From contig NZ_JAMFLG010000004.1 in assembly GCF_023502205.1 (NCBI RefSeq), positions 124,001 to 188,000 of the forward strand: a DNA stretch of 64,000 nt, given 5' to 3'. Below the pieces are notes generated by a model. The model saw only the letters and a program-made list of their open reading frames with translations, was not told the DNA's origin and did no database searches. Made by a program: the position numbers and the translations under genes. The stretch comes from Aquiflexum sp. TKW24L (GTDB lineage Bacteria > Bacteroidota > Bacteroidia > Cytophagales > Cyclobacteriaceae). Of this stretch, positions 52,317 through 62,074 are shown piece after piece. Every line of letters starts with the position of its first letter. Position 1 is the first letter of the stretch.

Positions 52317-54863
52317 TTATGAGGCGAGCTCCAAATTCCAATCGGACTGAATTTTTTCAATTACCTGATGGGTTTCCTTCAATAATTTGAGGATGGATTC
52401 GGTTGTTTCTACAGTTTTTCCATTCTTCAAAGCTACTTCAATATCAAATGCCAATCGGGCACAATCGATTTTCATCTGGCCTAATCTACTGGACCACTTA
52501 TGGACAATCTCTCGGATTTTTCCAAAATCCAGATTTCCCAATGCAGCCTCTACATCTTTTGCCTCCTCTTTAGTAACCCAGATAATATCTTGGATGGTTT
52601 CCATTAACATAGTGTGGTCACCCATGCAAAACTTGTGTAGGTCAGTTAAATCATATTCTGGCATTATCAAATCGGGCAATTTCTTATTATCATTTTCCTG
52701 ATTTGAAATTTTTGGTTCTAATCCCAAAAGCAATCCGATCTGGTTGACGATTTCATTTTCATTGAATGGTTTTAAAATCAAGCCATCAAATCCAACGGAA
52801 TGAATATTTCTCTCCTCCTCCACAAATACATTTGCTGTCATGGCAATTACTGGAAGCATGCGGTATTGCTCCTTGGCACGAAGGATTTTGACCACTTCCA
52901 GGCCACTGACTTCCGGCATCTGAATGTCAACGATGGCAATATCGAAGTCAACCGGAATAAATTTATTCTTGAAATGCACACCTCCATTGATATCGATTAC
53001 CCGTGCCCCTTTGCTCTCGAGGATCATTTTGAGCAATTGTAGCCCAATAGCATCATCATCCACCACAAGCACTTTCATTCCTTCAAGTGAATAATCTAAT
53101 AACTGATCAGTTTCTTTTTGCATGGCCTCTACTTGTTCAGAAGGAAGATCAATTAAAATAACAGTCCCTCTGCCAACTTCACTTTCCACCCGAATAGTCC
53201 CCTCCAATTTGTCAATCATTTTTTTGACAATTGCCAAACCGAGACCGGTACCTCCAAATTTCCTGTTGATTGCGGTGTCTCCTTGATTAAATTCCTTGAA
53301 AATATGTTGCTTAATTTCAGGCGTCATTCCCATTCCGGTATCTGAAATTTGGATCCTGAGAAGTTTGTGGGCCCAAGATATATCTACTTTGATCCCTCCG
53401 CTTTGGGTAAACTTAAGTGAGTTGCCCAAAAGGTTGTTCATGATCTGATTAATCCTTAATTGATCTCCTAGGAGCCAATTCTCTTGTGGAAGATCGATGT
53501 TCCAATTGAAATACAGATTCTTTTCCTGAGCCTTCAATTCAAAAAATCTTTTGATGGAAATAAAAAGTCTCCCGGCATCAAAAGGTTCTTTTACAATATG
53601 GATTTGTCCTGCTTCAAGCTTAGAAAAATCAAGGATGTCATTGACTACTGACAATAATGTATCTGAAGCGAAGCCTATCCGCTCTACAAATTCTTTAGGA
53701 TTGCCTTTGAGACCCGATTTTTCTAAAGCTTTTTGGTAACCCTGAATGGCATGGAGAGGGTTTCTGATTTCATGGCTCATGTTGGCAAGAAAGTCCTGCT
53801 TTGTTTTTGCCAAGATATCAGAATTTCTTTTGGCTTCCTCTAATTTTTCGCGGTACAAGTTTGCTTTATCCACTTCCTGCAAGATGCTGTACACAAAGCC
53901 TAAAGACCCAACAACACCCAAAAAAACCAAAATTCCCAAAATCCAAGAAACCGTATAGGTAAGCTGGTAAGCAGACTGATTTTGGTTATTATATTCATTC
54001 AGCAATTCGGTCTGAAGTTCAGAAACCATTTTCTGGATTTGTGAAAAAATTTCAGTGTTTTTAGCAATAAGACTTGCTTCCAATTGTTGAAATCTGTTTT
54101 GAAGACGCTGCTCGTCCTTATAGATTTTTTCTACAGTTGACCTGATGGCAAGTAATGTGGAATCCTGATTTCCAGAGTTAACCGGTAATGGTTGCTTAGC
54201 AGCGGCCTCTACTTGGCGGATATCTTCGGCGATTTCAATAAGTTCTTCTTCAAAATCAAAATCTTCTTGCTCATCAAGTTCTACTACCTCCTCTTCAGGT
54301 TCAACAGCTGCTATTCCAATCGTATCCGGTTCATCGGCTTTTGGATTTAAGGAGGATAGCAAATCCTTGGGTCTAACTTGTCCCAAAAACTGCAAGTCGC
54401 TCAACTCCTGCTGTCTCTTGATCCGGATTTCAATCCCTTTTAGGGCTTCTGCGGTAAAATTCCTATTAGCAAGGTAATTTCTAACCTCTTCTAAGCCTGC
54501 AAAAACTACCATCAATTCAGAAATGGTCAAGCTGATTTCATCCAAGGTCTTGATTTCAGTTGAATCTTGGGTGTTAGACTTCAACCATTCCAGTCTTTCT
54601 TTGACTCTTTTTCTAGTGACTTCCGAAACGGAATCTTTGTCAGAAGTCCGTTCGGTTTTATTGATGTCCAAGACATAAACATCAGCCATGAGTCCGTTCA
54701 ATTGCTGGAGCTTTTCATTGGGTTCGGTAAGGTCCTGAACAGTATCAAGTAGATTTCGGATGCTGAAATATGTGACGGCACTTACACCAAGAACCAAAAA
54801 AAACGCCAGGATAAACCCTGTTACAACTTTCCCTCCGACCCGATATTTTTCTTTGAGGCGCAT
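52317..54863 (-). CDS. Hybrid sensor histidine kinase with receiver and Hpt domains
   Basis: 848 residues. Membrane helix 1 (about 14-34), an extracytoplasmic helical region of 270 residues (CHASE3-like start), helix 2 (about 304-327), HisKA with H364 (NMSHEIRNPLH), HATPase with the DTGMGM and GTGLGLAIV motifs, a receiver domain with the phosphoacceptor D in IAIVDIQMPE, and a C-terminal Hpt-like region with the histidine in IVHKWSSR. The sensor region contains a very acidic insert (about 188-215) that looks like a recent addition. Convergent with the sigma-54 regulator gene. Confidence 0.92.
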   Translation of the reverse strand: MRLKEKYRVGGKVVTGFILAFFLVLGVSAVTYFSIRNLLDTVQDLTEPNEKLQQLNGLMADVYVLDINKTERTSDKDSVSEVTRKRVKERLEWLKSNTQDSTEIKTLDEISLTISELMVVFAGLEEVRNYLANRNFTAEALKGIEIRIKRQQELSDLQFLGQVRPKDLLSSLNPKADEPDTIGIAAVEPEEEVVELDEQEDFDFEEELIEIAEDIRQVEAAAKQPLPVNSGNQDSTLLAIRSTVEKIYKDEQRLQNRFQQLEASLIAKNTEIFSQIQKMVSELQTELLNEYNNQNQSAYQLTYTVSWILGILVFLGVVGSLGFVYSILQEVDKANLYREKLEEAKRNSDILAKTKQDFLANMSHEIRNPLHAIQGYQKALEKSGLKGNPKEFVERIGFASDTLLSVVNDILDFSKLEAGQIHIVKEPFDAGRLFISIKRFFELKAQEKNLYFNWNIDLPQENWLLGDQLRINQIMNNLLGNSLKFTQSGGIKVDISWAHKLLRIQISDTGMGMTPEIKQHIFKEFNQGDTAINRKFGGTGLGLAIVKKMIDKLEGTIRVESEVGRGTVILIDLPSEQVEAMQKETDQLLDYSLEGMKVLVVDDDAIGLQLLKMILESKGARVIDINGGVHFKNKFIPVDFDIAIVDIQMPEVSGLEVVKILRAKEQYRMLPVIAMTANVFVEEERNIHSVGFDGLILKPFNENEIVNQIGLLLGLEPKISNQENDNKKLPDLIMPEYDLTDLHKFCMGDHTMLMETIQDIIWVTKEEAKDVEAALGNLDFGKIREIVHKWSSRLGQMKIDCARLAFDIEVALKNGKTVETTESILKLLKETHQVIEKIQSDWNLELAS

Positions 54864-54961
54864 CTATGCATTTTTATCCTTTCCAAAATGGCAATAATTG
54901 TTCCATTGTCTTCTTTCTGATTAAAAGAAACATCTAGAATGGAAGGATAATATAGGTAAAT

Positions 54962-55468
54962 TTAGACAGTTCTCAATTCAATATAAGGCACCCATTCTTC
55001 TGCATGCCTTTCCGCATATTCTGCCAAAAAAAATCCCAAACTAGGTTTAAATGGTTGGGATCTGAGCTGCATTCCTGCCTGCTCTGGAGTTTTATCGCCT
55101 TTGTACACATTGCAGCGGTGACAGGCTGACACGAGATTGATCCAATTAGATTTTCCGCCTTTGGACCTAGGTACGACATGGTCTAATGTCAATTGTTTTT
55201 TTGATCCACAATACTGGCATTCATGACTGTCTCGCCTAAAGATATTTGTCCTGTTGAGCAATACACCTTTGTAAGGAATATTTTTGTATTCATTAAGTCT
55301 GATTACTGCCGGATATCTGAAACTTTTGGTTACGGTCCTGATGGTCAAGTCTTCATAAAAAGTCAGACAACTCACTTTTTCCAAGTAAGTCAGGACGAAG
55401 GCTTTTTGGACTGTCACCACAGCAACAGGTGAGTGATCCAAGTTTAAAACCAAAACACGTCTTTCCAT
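54962..55468 (-). CDS. HNH endonuclease family protein
   Basis: 168 residues. N-terminal beta-rich part (VLVLNLDHSPVAVVTVQKAF), then an HNH fold with C84-x2-C87 (CQYCG), LDHVVPRSKGG with H97, NLVSACHRCN with C116 and C119. This small HNH protein is common and conserved across Bacteroidota and is not restricted to mobile elements; its job is unknown, perhaps RNA or DNA processing. Followed by smpB on the same strand after 55 bases. Confidence 0.88.
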   Translation of the reverse strand: MERRVLVLNLDHSPVAVVTVQKAFVLTYLEKVSCLTFYEDLTIRTVTKSFRYPAVIRLNEYKNIPYKGVLLNRTNIFRRDSHECQYCGSKKQLTLDHVVPRSKGGKSNWINLVSACHRCNVYKGDKTPEQAGMQLRSQPFKPSLGFFLAEYAERHAEEWVPYIELRTV

Positions 55469-55523
55469 AATGCCCTAATATAAAATCTTTGCTTGGAAAA
55501 ACCTGTTGTAGTATACAAATGTT

Positions 55524-55994
55524 TCAAAACTTCATTTTAGCCAACTCTCTTTTAACATCTTTTTCTTTGATGTCTTCCCGCTTGTCATGCAGTTTTTTGC
55601 CTCGGGCTACTGCAATTTCCATTTTAGCCAATCCTTTGTCATTGATAAAAATCCTTATTGGAATTATTGACAATCCTTTTTCAGAAAACTTGGTCTCTAT
55701 TTTTTCTAGTTCTCTTTTGTTCAACAATAACTTTCGCTCTCTGACAGCTTCGTGGTTATAGCTTGACGCCATTGAATAGGGAGCAATATGCATCTGCTTG
55801 ACATACAATTCTTCTCTCTGAAAGTAACAATATGCTTCAGTAAGTGACACTTTCCCTTCGCGCACAGATTTGATTTCCGTCCCACTAAGGACAATGCCTG
55901 CAGTGTAAGTATCTAGGAACTCAAATTCATGACTCGCCTTCTTGTTCCTGATGTTGATGATTTTATCGAATTTGTTCTTTTTGGTAACGGCCAT
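55524..55994 (-). CDS. smpB: SsrA-binding protein SmpB
   Basis: 156 residues. Partner of tmRNA in rescuing stalled ribosomes. Family features: EFEFLDTYTAGIVLSGTEIKSVREGKVSL core, HIAPYS, RKLLLNKREL, and the basic C-terminal tail (GKKLHDKREDIKEKDVKREL). The mRNA leader is exceptional: 79 bases with no G, built from CAACCACTA-like repeats. The tmRNA gene itself is not in this window. Confidence 0.97.
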   Translation of the reverse strand: MAVTKKNKFDKIINIRNKKASHEFEFLDTYTAGIVLSGTEIKSVREGKVSLTEAYCYFQREELYVKQMHIAPYSMASSYNHEAVRERKLLLNKRELEKIETKFSEKGLSIIPIRIFINDKGLAKMEIAVARGKKLHDKREDIKEKDVKRELAKMKF

Positions 55995-56006
55995 GCTTGG
56001 TTTTAC

Positions 56007-56085
56007 TATTTGTAATGGTTGTAATTGTTGTAGTGGTTGTAATTGTTGTAGTGGTTGTAGTGGTTGTAGTGGTTGAAGTTGTTGT
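56007..56085 (-). repeat. G-free CAA-rich tandem repeat in the smpB leader
   Basis: On the plus strand 79 bases contain no C; read as smpB mRNA they contain no G and consist of about eight 9-base units related to ACAACCACT, with ACAACAATT variants. The repeat ends 13 bases before the smpB ATG. The rest of the 55995-56386 gap holds a relative of the intergenic element at 24.4 kb (56243-56278) and short degenerate repeats ending in a doubled TTGATACTCGATA motif. Confidence 0.8.
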
Positions 56086-56386
56086 CTGCTACGCGTTGTA
56101 GGGTTGTCGATATGGTTAATTGGTTAATCGATAAGAATCTTTGAGGTCTCTTTTTGACTTCGAAGGTTTTTGGTTAATAGTTGACCGCATGGTCCCTGAG
56201 CGAAGTCGAAGGGCTCGCTTCTTGATACTCGATAATAAATAGAGATTTCTCGGTCGTGCCTCCTTCGAAATGACAAAGAAAACCTTTTCCTTTAGCATAG
56301 ACTTGTACTTTAATTAGGCACAACTGCAAACTGAGACTGAACACTGCTACTTCTTTTCTTCTTGATACTCGATACTTGATACTATT

Positions 56387-57391
56387 CTAAATTTTCATCC
56401 TGGCTTCCGGCACGACATCAAGCCCACAAAATTCTCCTTTGAGATATTTGAAATGTGCGGCCATGGCAATCATAGCAGCATTGTCAGTGCAATATTCGAA
56501 TTTTGGTACATATACTTTCCAACCGTATTTGGCAGCAAGATGATTCAATTCCTCTCTCAATCCCGAGTTTGCTGATACCCCGCCGGCAATGGCGATTTCT
56601 TTGATTTTGTGTTCCTTTGATGCTTTTACAAGTTTCTGGGAAAGCATTTTGATCAAAGTGTACTGAACAGATGCACAGATATCAGCTAGGTTTTCATTTA
56701 TGAAATTTGGGTTTTCCTTCAGGTTATCTCTAAGAAAATATAGAACGGCAGTTTTGATCCCCGAAAATGAAAAACTCAAACCCGGCATATCTGAAACGGG
56801 AAATTTGAAAGCATTTGGATTGCCTGATTTTGCATAGCGATCGATCAATGGTCCACCGGGATAAGGCAGTCCGAGGAGTTTTGCTGTTTTGTCAAACGCC
56901 TCCCCGACCGCATCATCTGACGTCTCCCCTATCACCTCCATGTCCAGATAGTCTCTGACCAAAACTAGTTGGGTATGGCCTCCACTCACTGTCAGACAGA
57001 TAAAAGGAAAGGATGGTTTTGGGTCTTCAATATAATGTGCCAAAATATGCGCCTGCATGTGGTTGACATCTATCAAAGGGATTTCAAGGGCAAATGCTAA
57101 AGATTTGGCAAAGGATACACCAACTAGTAGCGACCCTATCAATCCCGGCCCTCGGGTAAAAGCAATCGCTGAAAGCTCCTGTTTGCTGATTCCCGAAGAT
57201 TCAAGCGCTTCATGGACGACCGGAATCAGGTGTTGTTGGTGTGCACGTGAGGCAAGTTCAGGAACTACACCCCCATATTTTTCGTGTACCGATTGCGTGG
57301 CGATGATATTATTAAGTATTTTGCCATCAGAAATGACCGACGCCGACGTTTCATCACAAGATGATTCAATAGCCAGAATATTTATCTTCAT
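56387..57391 (-). CDS. tsaD: tRNA N6-adenosine threonylcarbamoyltransferase TsaD
   Basis: 334 residues. Catalytic subunit that transfers threonylcarbamoyl to A37 of tRNAs reading ANN codons. Motifs: AIESSCDETS at the N-terminus, metal ligands H111 and H115 in NHMQAHILAHY, SGGHTQLVLV, and the C-terminal GGVSANSGLRE and CTDNAAMIA with the last aspartate ligand. Length is normal. Divergent from tamB. Confidence 0.97.
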   Translation of the reverse strand: MKINILAIESSCDETSASVISDGKILNNIIATQSVHEKYGGVVPELASRAHQQHLIPVVHEALESSGISKQELSAIAFTRGPGLIGSLLVGVSFAKSLAFALEIPLIDVNHMQAHILAHYIEDPKPSFPFICLTVSGGHTQLVLVRDYLDMEVIGETSDDAVGEAFDKTAKLLGLPYPGGPLIDRYAKSGNPNAFKFPVSDMPGLSFSFSGIKTAVLYFLRDNLKENPNFINENLADICASVQYTLIKMLSQKLVKASKEHKIKEIAIAGGVSANSGLREELNHLAAKYGWKVYVPKFEYCTDNAAMIAMAAHFKYLKGEFCGLDVVPEARMKI

Positions 57392-57436
57392 TTCGCTTGC
57401 CTCTTGGAAAAGAACCCCAAAGTTACGGAAAAATTA

Positions 57437-60400
57437 ATGAAAGCCTTTAGGGTGTTCTTCAGGTTGGTTCTTATACTTTTTGTGCTTTTACTATTGCTAG
57501 TGGTAGCTGTTCAGATCCCGGTGATACAGACAAAAATCACCAAATCATTTACCGAATACCTCAGCAAAAACACCGGCTTTAAAACCAGTATTTCGAAAGT
57601 CCGGATCAGGTGGTGGGATGCCATCAGCCTTCAGGATGTGGTAATCTACGACCACCATGACAGCTTGATGGTGGACCTGGAGGATGTTTATATTGATTTT
57701 TCTATTTCGGGACTATTGGATAGAAACAATCCCGGAGTAGACCAGATCAAATTAGAAAAAGGAACGATTAGGCTTCTCTTCCATCCGGAGGAAGATTTTA
57801 TCAATATTGCTGAGTATTTGTACCAAATAAACCTTCTCTTCCCAGGTGCGCCACGGGATCCAAACAAAAAAGCCTCTAGGTTTGGTATCAAAAACATCAG
57901 TCTCAAAGAGGCAAACTTGGATATCATCAATTATGGCAGTGCTCCGGTGGAGAGCGGATTTGATTTTAACACACTTCAGTTTCGGAACCTCATCGCTGAT
58001 GCGGACGACTTTTACGCTGAAGGACCGACTATAGGCATCAAAGTCAATTACCTGCGGGGATTAGAATCTACGTCAGGACTTGTTTTTCAGCAGTTGAAAA
58101 CTGATTTTACTTTCAGCTCAACATTCATGGAGTTTGACGATTTGTATTTGAGGTCTAATAGAACAGAGATCAAAAACTACCTTAAATTCAGTTATCCTTC
58201 TACCAAAAGCCTTTCAAATTTCATCCATGAAGTTACTATCTTGGCAAGGCTGGATGAATCTGCCTTGGATATCCAAGATTTGAAATACTTTACAGATGGC
58301 CTTACTAATATTGAAGACCGGATTTTTATCTCAGGTGAATTTGAAGGCACTGTAGATGACCTTTCATCTGAGGAATTATTGGTAAGGTTCGGAGAAAAAA
58401 GTGCCTTATTTGGAAAATTCAAAATCGATGGACTCCCCAATATTGACAGTACATTTTTTGAATTGTCCCTAGTCAACTCGGTTCTTAACAGCAAAGACCT
58501 TTCACCATATATCAGTGAAGAGGCGAGGAAAGAAATCAACAAATTTAAGGATGTGCGATTTGATACGGATTTTTCAGGTTACATCAGTTATTTTACCGCA
58601 AATGGAAATTTCCGAACCGGAATCGGTGATATTATCGGAAGGCTCAGTTTCAAAACAGAGAAAAACAATCCAACTTTTACCGGAAGGCTACAATTAAATA
58701 ACCTAGACATCGGTGTATTGCTCGAAGACAGGGAAAGATTCCAAAAAGTCACCTTGACCGGACAAATCCGTGGAACCGGACTAACATTGGAAACTGCTCT
58801 TCTGCAGGTAGATGCCAATATAAAAAGCGCCGGAATCAATGGCTATAATTATGTAGACATTGTAACTGACGCTACTTACGGAAAGGACTTATTCAGAGGA
58901 AATCTAAAAGTAAACGACCCCAATCTTAAAGGCGAACTGAGTGGCGTCTTGGACTTGAGAGAAGGAAAAGATTCTGTTCGTATGACGGTCAAATTGGATA
59001 CTGCCTTTCTCAAAGAGTTAAATTTTGTGGAAAAAGACGCCTTTGTAAGCGGAAGAATAGCTATAGATACCAAGGGCGTCACCTTGGATGACATCGAGGG
59101 AATAGCAAGGTTCAGTGATGTGAATTTAAGCTACGAAGGCAGAAATTTATTCGTAGACAATTTTTATTTCCAATCACTTTTCACAGATGAATCTAGGGTA
59201 ATCTCCCTTAACTCTGACTTGCTCGTGGCAGGTATCTCGGGAAAATTTAAGGTAAGGCAACTTCTGGAAGACATCCAAAACCTAAGCCAACAATACCTTG
59301 CCATCCTGACAAATTCAGATGAAAAAATCTCGCTGCGTGCGGATGCCAATGAGGAACCATATAGCATTGACCTCAACCTCAAATTCATTGACATCAATCC
59401 CATTATCAACCTTCTGGAACCGAGGGCAACAATATCAAAAAATACCATCATAGAAGGTGCCTTTTACCAAACGCCTAACAACACCATTTTCAATTTTTTT
59501 TCCAGTGTAGATACCATTTATTATGATGGGAATTTCCTCTACGAGACCAATCTTGATTTCAATACTTCAAAGCTGATCAACAGCTCTGAGGTTTTGGCAT
59601 CCTTTTATATTTTCTCCAAAAAGCAAGAACTCAATTCCGGTCTAAAATTTAATAACCTCGCTATTGAAGCCATTTGGGATGAATCAAGTATTGATTTTAG
59701 GTATGACCAAGACCAGTTGGAGACCGGAAGTTATGTCCGGGTCAAAAACGAAATTACGATCTACCCAGACCATACAACGGTGGTTTTTGAACCATCAGAG
59801 CTCAAAATTCTGAATAAGATATGGCGTTTTGATGAGGATAACAGCATTTATATTGCACAAAAATCTTTCCTGTTTGACAACATCAAGCTATTTAACGGTG
59901 ACCAATTTATTGCACTCAACGGAACCATTTCTCCAAATCCAAATGAAATGCTTGGACTTGAGATCCATGAAGTGAATATGGATTTTCTGAATACTTTGAG
60001 TACAAAGGAATTCAGTGGTCTTGCAAATGGAAACTTCGGATTCACCAATTTTTATGAATCTATAGGGATCAATGGACAGATTAATATAGATGAATTGTAC
60101 ATCAATAATTTTTTGGTTGGGAATATCGATGCTGCCACTTTCATTGCTGACCAACTGATCAATATCGAAATAAGCAATATCCGAAATGGAAAAAAGGTGA
60201 TTTCCATTGATGGGTTTTTGGGCAGTTTTGACGACCAACTTCAGCTTAACGCAAAATTGAACGAAGCTGATTTATCTATCTTAGAACCCTTTCTTTCCAA
60301 TTATATCACTAGAATGGGAGGAACTGTTTCCGGTGAATTTGAGATTGGAGGTTCAATTCCTTTTCCTGTTGTGATCGGAAACGGGTTGGTGACCGGTGGA

Positions 60401-62026
60401 ACATTGCTTGTCAATTATCTCAAAACCCAATACACTATAGACGGCAACCTGATATTCAATACCAATGAAATCAGCTTTAGAGAACTGACTCTCAGAGACA
60501 CCAATGGAAACCGTGCCAGGATGAGAGGAGGAATTTCACATGATTATTTCACGGATTTTATACTCGACATCTCTTCCACGCTGGATAATTTTCAGGTCCT
60601 CAATACCGGTTCCAAAGATAACGAGCAGTTTTATGGGACTGCTTATGTGACAGGAACACTGAATATTTTTGGTGCTGCCAATAACCTTGATATCACGGCC
60701 CGAGCTACCTCCCAAAGGAATACGAGGATATTTATTCCTTTAGGATCAAAGAGCTTCGAAGCACAAGAAGATTATATCAATATCATCAATGTCCTCGATA
60801 CCACAAGAATGATTTCTTTGGAGGAAACTATCGAAAAACTGGATATCAGCAATGTGCGGATGAACTTCACCTTTGATGTCACGCCTGATGCCTATACCGA
60901 AATCCAGATTGACCCAAGGACTGGGGAAACAATCCAAGGACGCGGACGAGGGGTATTGACGATGAACATTGATACTCAGGGAAATTTTTCTATGTCAGGA
61001 AATTATGAAATCACAGAAGCCAAGTACAACTTTTCACTTTATAATATCTTGCGAAAAGAATTTATTGTGCAGCCCGGTGGTAGGATTTCGTGGTTTGGCG
61101 ATCCATATGAAGGAGTGATGGACCTAAGTGCTTATTATTTAGAAAGTATTTCACTTCAAAGTCTTCAGACAAACCAAAACGCCGCTGTGGAAGATCCCGC
61201 CATGAGAAGAAGGTTTCCGCTAAAAGTTCTCATGAACCTCAAAGGCCAAATTCTATCACCTGAGATTACATTCAATTTTGACTTTGCAGAGTTCCCGACA
61301 GAAGGAAATATCCAGACCTATATCTCAGCATTCCAAAATCGGATTGCCAATGATGAACAGGAGAAAAACAGGCAGGTATTTTCTGTTATCATGATGAGAT
61401 CGCTGTCTCCCGAAGGCCAATTCAGTGGAGTCAGCAACATCGCTACTTCTAACTTAAGCCAATTGCTTTCTTCCCAGCTCAACAGCTTTATCGCTCAAGT
61501 GGATCAAAATCTGGAAGTTGATATCAACTTGGCAAACCTTAACCAAAGTGCTTTGGAAACTTTCCAGCTACGGGTAGCTTACACATTTTTGGATGGCAGG
61601 CTAAGGGTGTCAAGGGATGGTGGTTTTACAGACCTGCAGGGCAATGCCGATCTTAACAGTATCGCCGGTGACTGGCAGGCTGAGTATATGATCACCCAGG
61701 ATGGTCGCTACAGGTTGCGGGTCTATAACCGTAATAATTTCAATACCTTCACCTCACTTTCATTGGCGAGAAATGTCGCCACTTACGGAGTGTCCGTATC
61801 TCAAAACCTATCGTTCAATAATTTTGGTGAACTTTGGGTCAGGATCAGAAACAAAGAAAAGCAAAAGCTTAGGATCAATGACCAAGATGATTATTTGAGG
61901 TATGACAAGGGAGAAGATGAAGATTGGAAAAACATCCCCTTAGACAGCTTGGAAAGTAAAGTGAGTCCTTTGGATTACCAGATGGATCCACCGATAAAAA
62001 ATATTCCAAAAGGCAAAAAGGATTGA
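57437..62026 (+). CDS. tamB: TamB-like translocation/assembly protein
   Basis: 1529 residues. N-terminal membrane anchor (about 7-30), then a very long beta-helical region of AsmA/TamB type rich in alternating beta strands, and the conserved C-terminal TamB domain (from about 1070: GTAYVTGTLNIFG, RGRGVLTMNIDTQGNFSMSGNYEI, QLLSSQLNSFI, VSRDGGF). TamB spans the periplasm and moves phospholipids or outer-membrane proteins with a BamA-family partner. The ATG at 57437 gives the anchor a normal start; a TTG at 57404 is less likely. No TamA gene is adjacent. Confidence 0.93.
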   Translation: MKAFRVFFRLVLILFVLLLLLVVAVQIPVIQTKITKSFTEYLSKNTGFKTSISKVRIRWWDAISLQDVVIYDHHDSLMVDLEDVYIDFSISGLLDRNNPGVDQIKLEKGTIRLLFHPEEDFINIAEYLYQINLLFPGAPRDPNKKASRFGIKNISLKEANLDIINYGSAPVESGFDFNTLQFRNLIADADDFYAEGPTIGIKVNYLRGLESTSGLVFQQLKTDFTFSSTFMEFDDLYLRSNRTEIKNYLKFSYPSTKSLSNFIHEVTILARLDESALDIQDLKYFTDGLTNIEDRIFISGEFEGTVDDLSSEELLVRFGEKSALFGKFKIDGLPNIDSTFFELSLVNSVLNSKDLSPYISEEARKEINKFKDVRFDTDFSGYISYFTANGNFRTGIGDIIGRLSFKTEKNNPTFTGRLQLNNLDIGVLLEDRERFQKVTLTGQIRGTGLTLETALLQVDANIKSAGINGYNYVDIVTDATYGKDLFRGNLKVNDPNLKGELSGVLDLREGKDSVRMTVKLDTAFLKELNFVEKDAFVSGRIAIDTKGVTLDDIEGIARFSDVNLSYEGRNLFVDNFYFQSLFTDESRVISLNSDLLVAGISGKFKVRQLLEDIQNLSQQYLAILTNSDEKISLRADANEEPYSIDLNLKFIDINPIINLLEPRATISKNTIIEGAFYQTPNNTIFNFFSSVDTIYYDGNFLYETNLDFNTSKLINSSEVLASFYIFSKKQELNSGLKFNNLAIEAIWDESSIDFRYDQDQLETGSYVRVKNEITIYPDHTTVVFEPSELKILNKIWRFDEDNSIYIAQKSFLFDNIKLFNGDQFIALNGTISPNPNEMLGLEIHEVNMDFLNTLSTKEFSGLANGNFGFTNFYESIGINGQINIDELYINNFLVGNIDAATFIADQLINIEISNIRNGKKVISIDGFLGSFDDQLQLNAKLNEADLSILEPFLSNYITRMGGTVSGEFEIGGSIPFPVVIGNGLVTGGTLLVNYLKTQYTIDGNLIFNTNEISFRELTLRDTNGNRARMRGGISHDYFTDFILDISSTLDNFQVLNTGSKDNEQFYGTAYVTGTLNIFGAANNLDITARATSQRNTRIFIPLGSKSFEAQEDYINIINVLDTTRMISLEETIEKLDISNVRMNFTFDVTPDAYTEIQIDPRTGETIQGRGRGVLTMNIDTQGNFSMSGNYEITEAKYNFSLYNILRKEFIVQPGGRISWFGDPYEGVMDLSAYYLESISLQSLQTNQNAAVEDPAMRRRFPLKVLMNLKGQILSPEITFNFDFAEFPTEGNIQTYISAFQNRIANDEQEKNRQVFSVIMMRSLSPEGQFSGVSNIATSNLSQLLSSQLNSFIAQVDQNLEVDINLANLNQSALETFQLRVAYTFLDGRLRVSRDGGFTDLQGNADLNSIAGDWQAEYMITQDGRYRLRVYNRNNFNTFTSLSLARNVATYGVSVSQNLSFNNFGELWVRIRNKEKQKLRINDQDDYLRYDKGEDEDWKNIPLDSLESKVSPLDYQMDPPIKNIPKGKKD

Positions 62027-62074
62027 AACAATTTCGGTCCAAGAATCTTCTAAGCTGAAAGGACGTTAACAATT

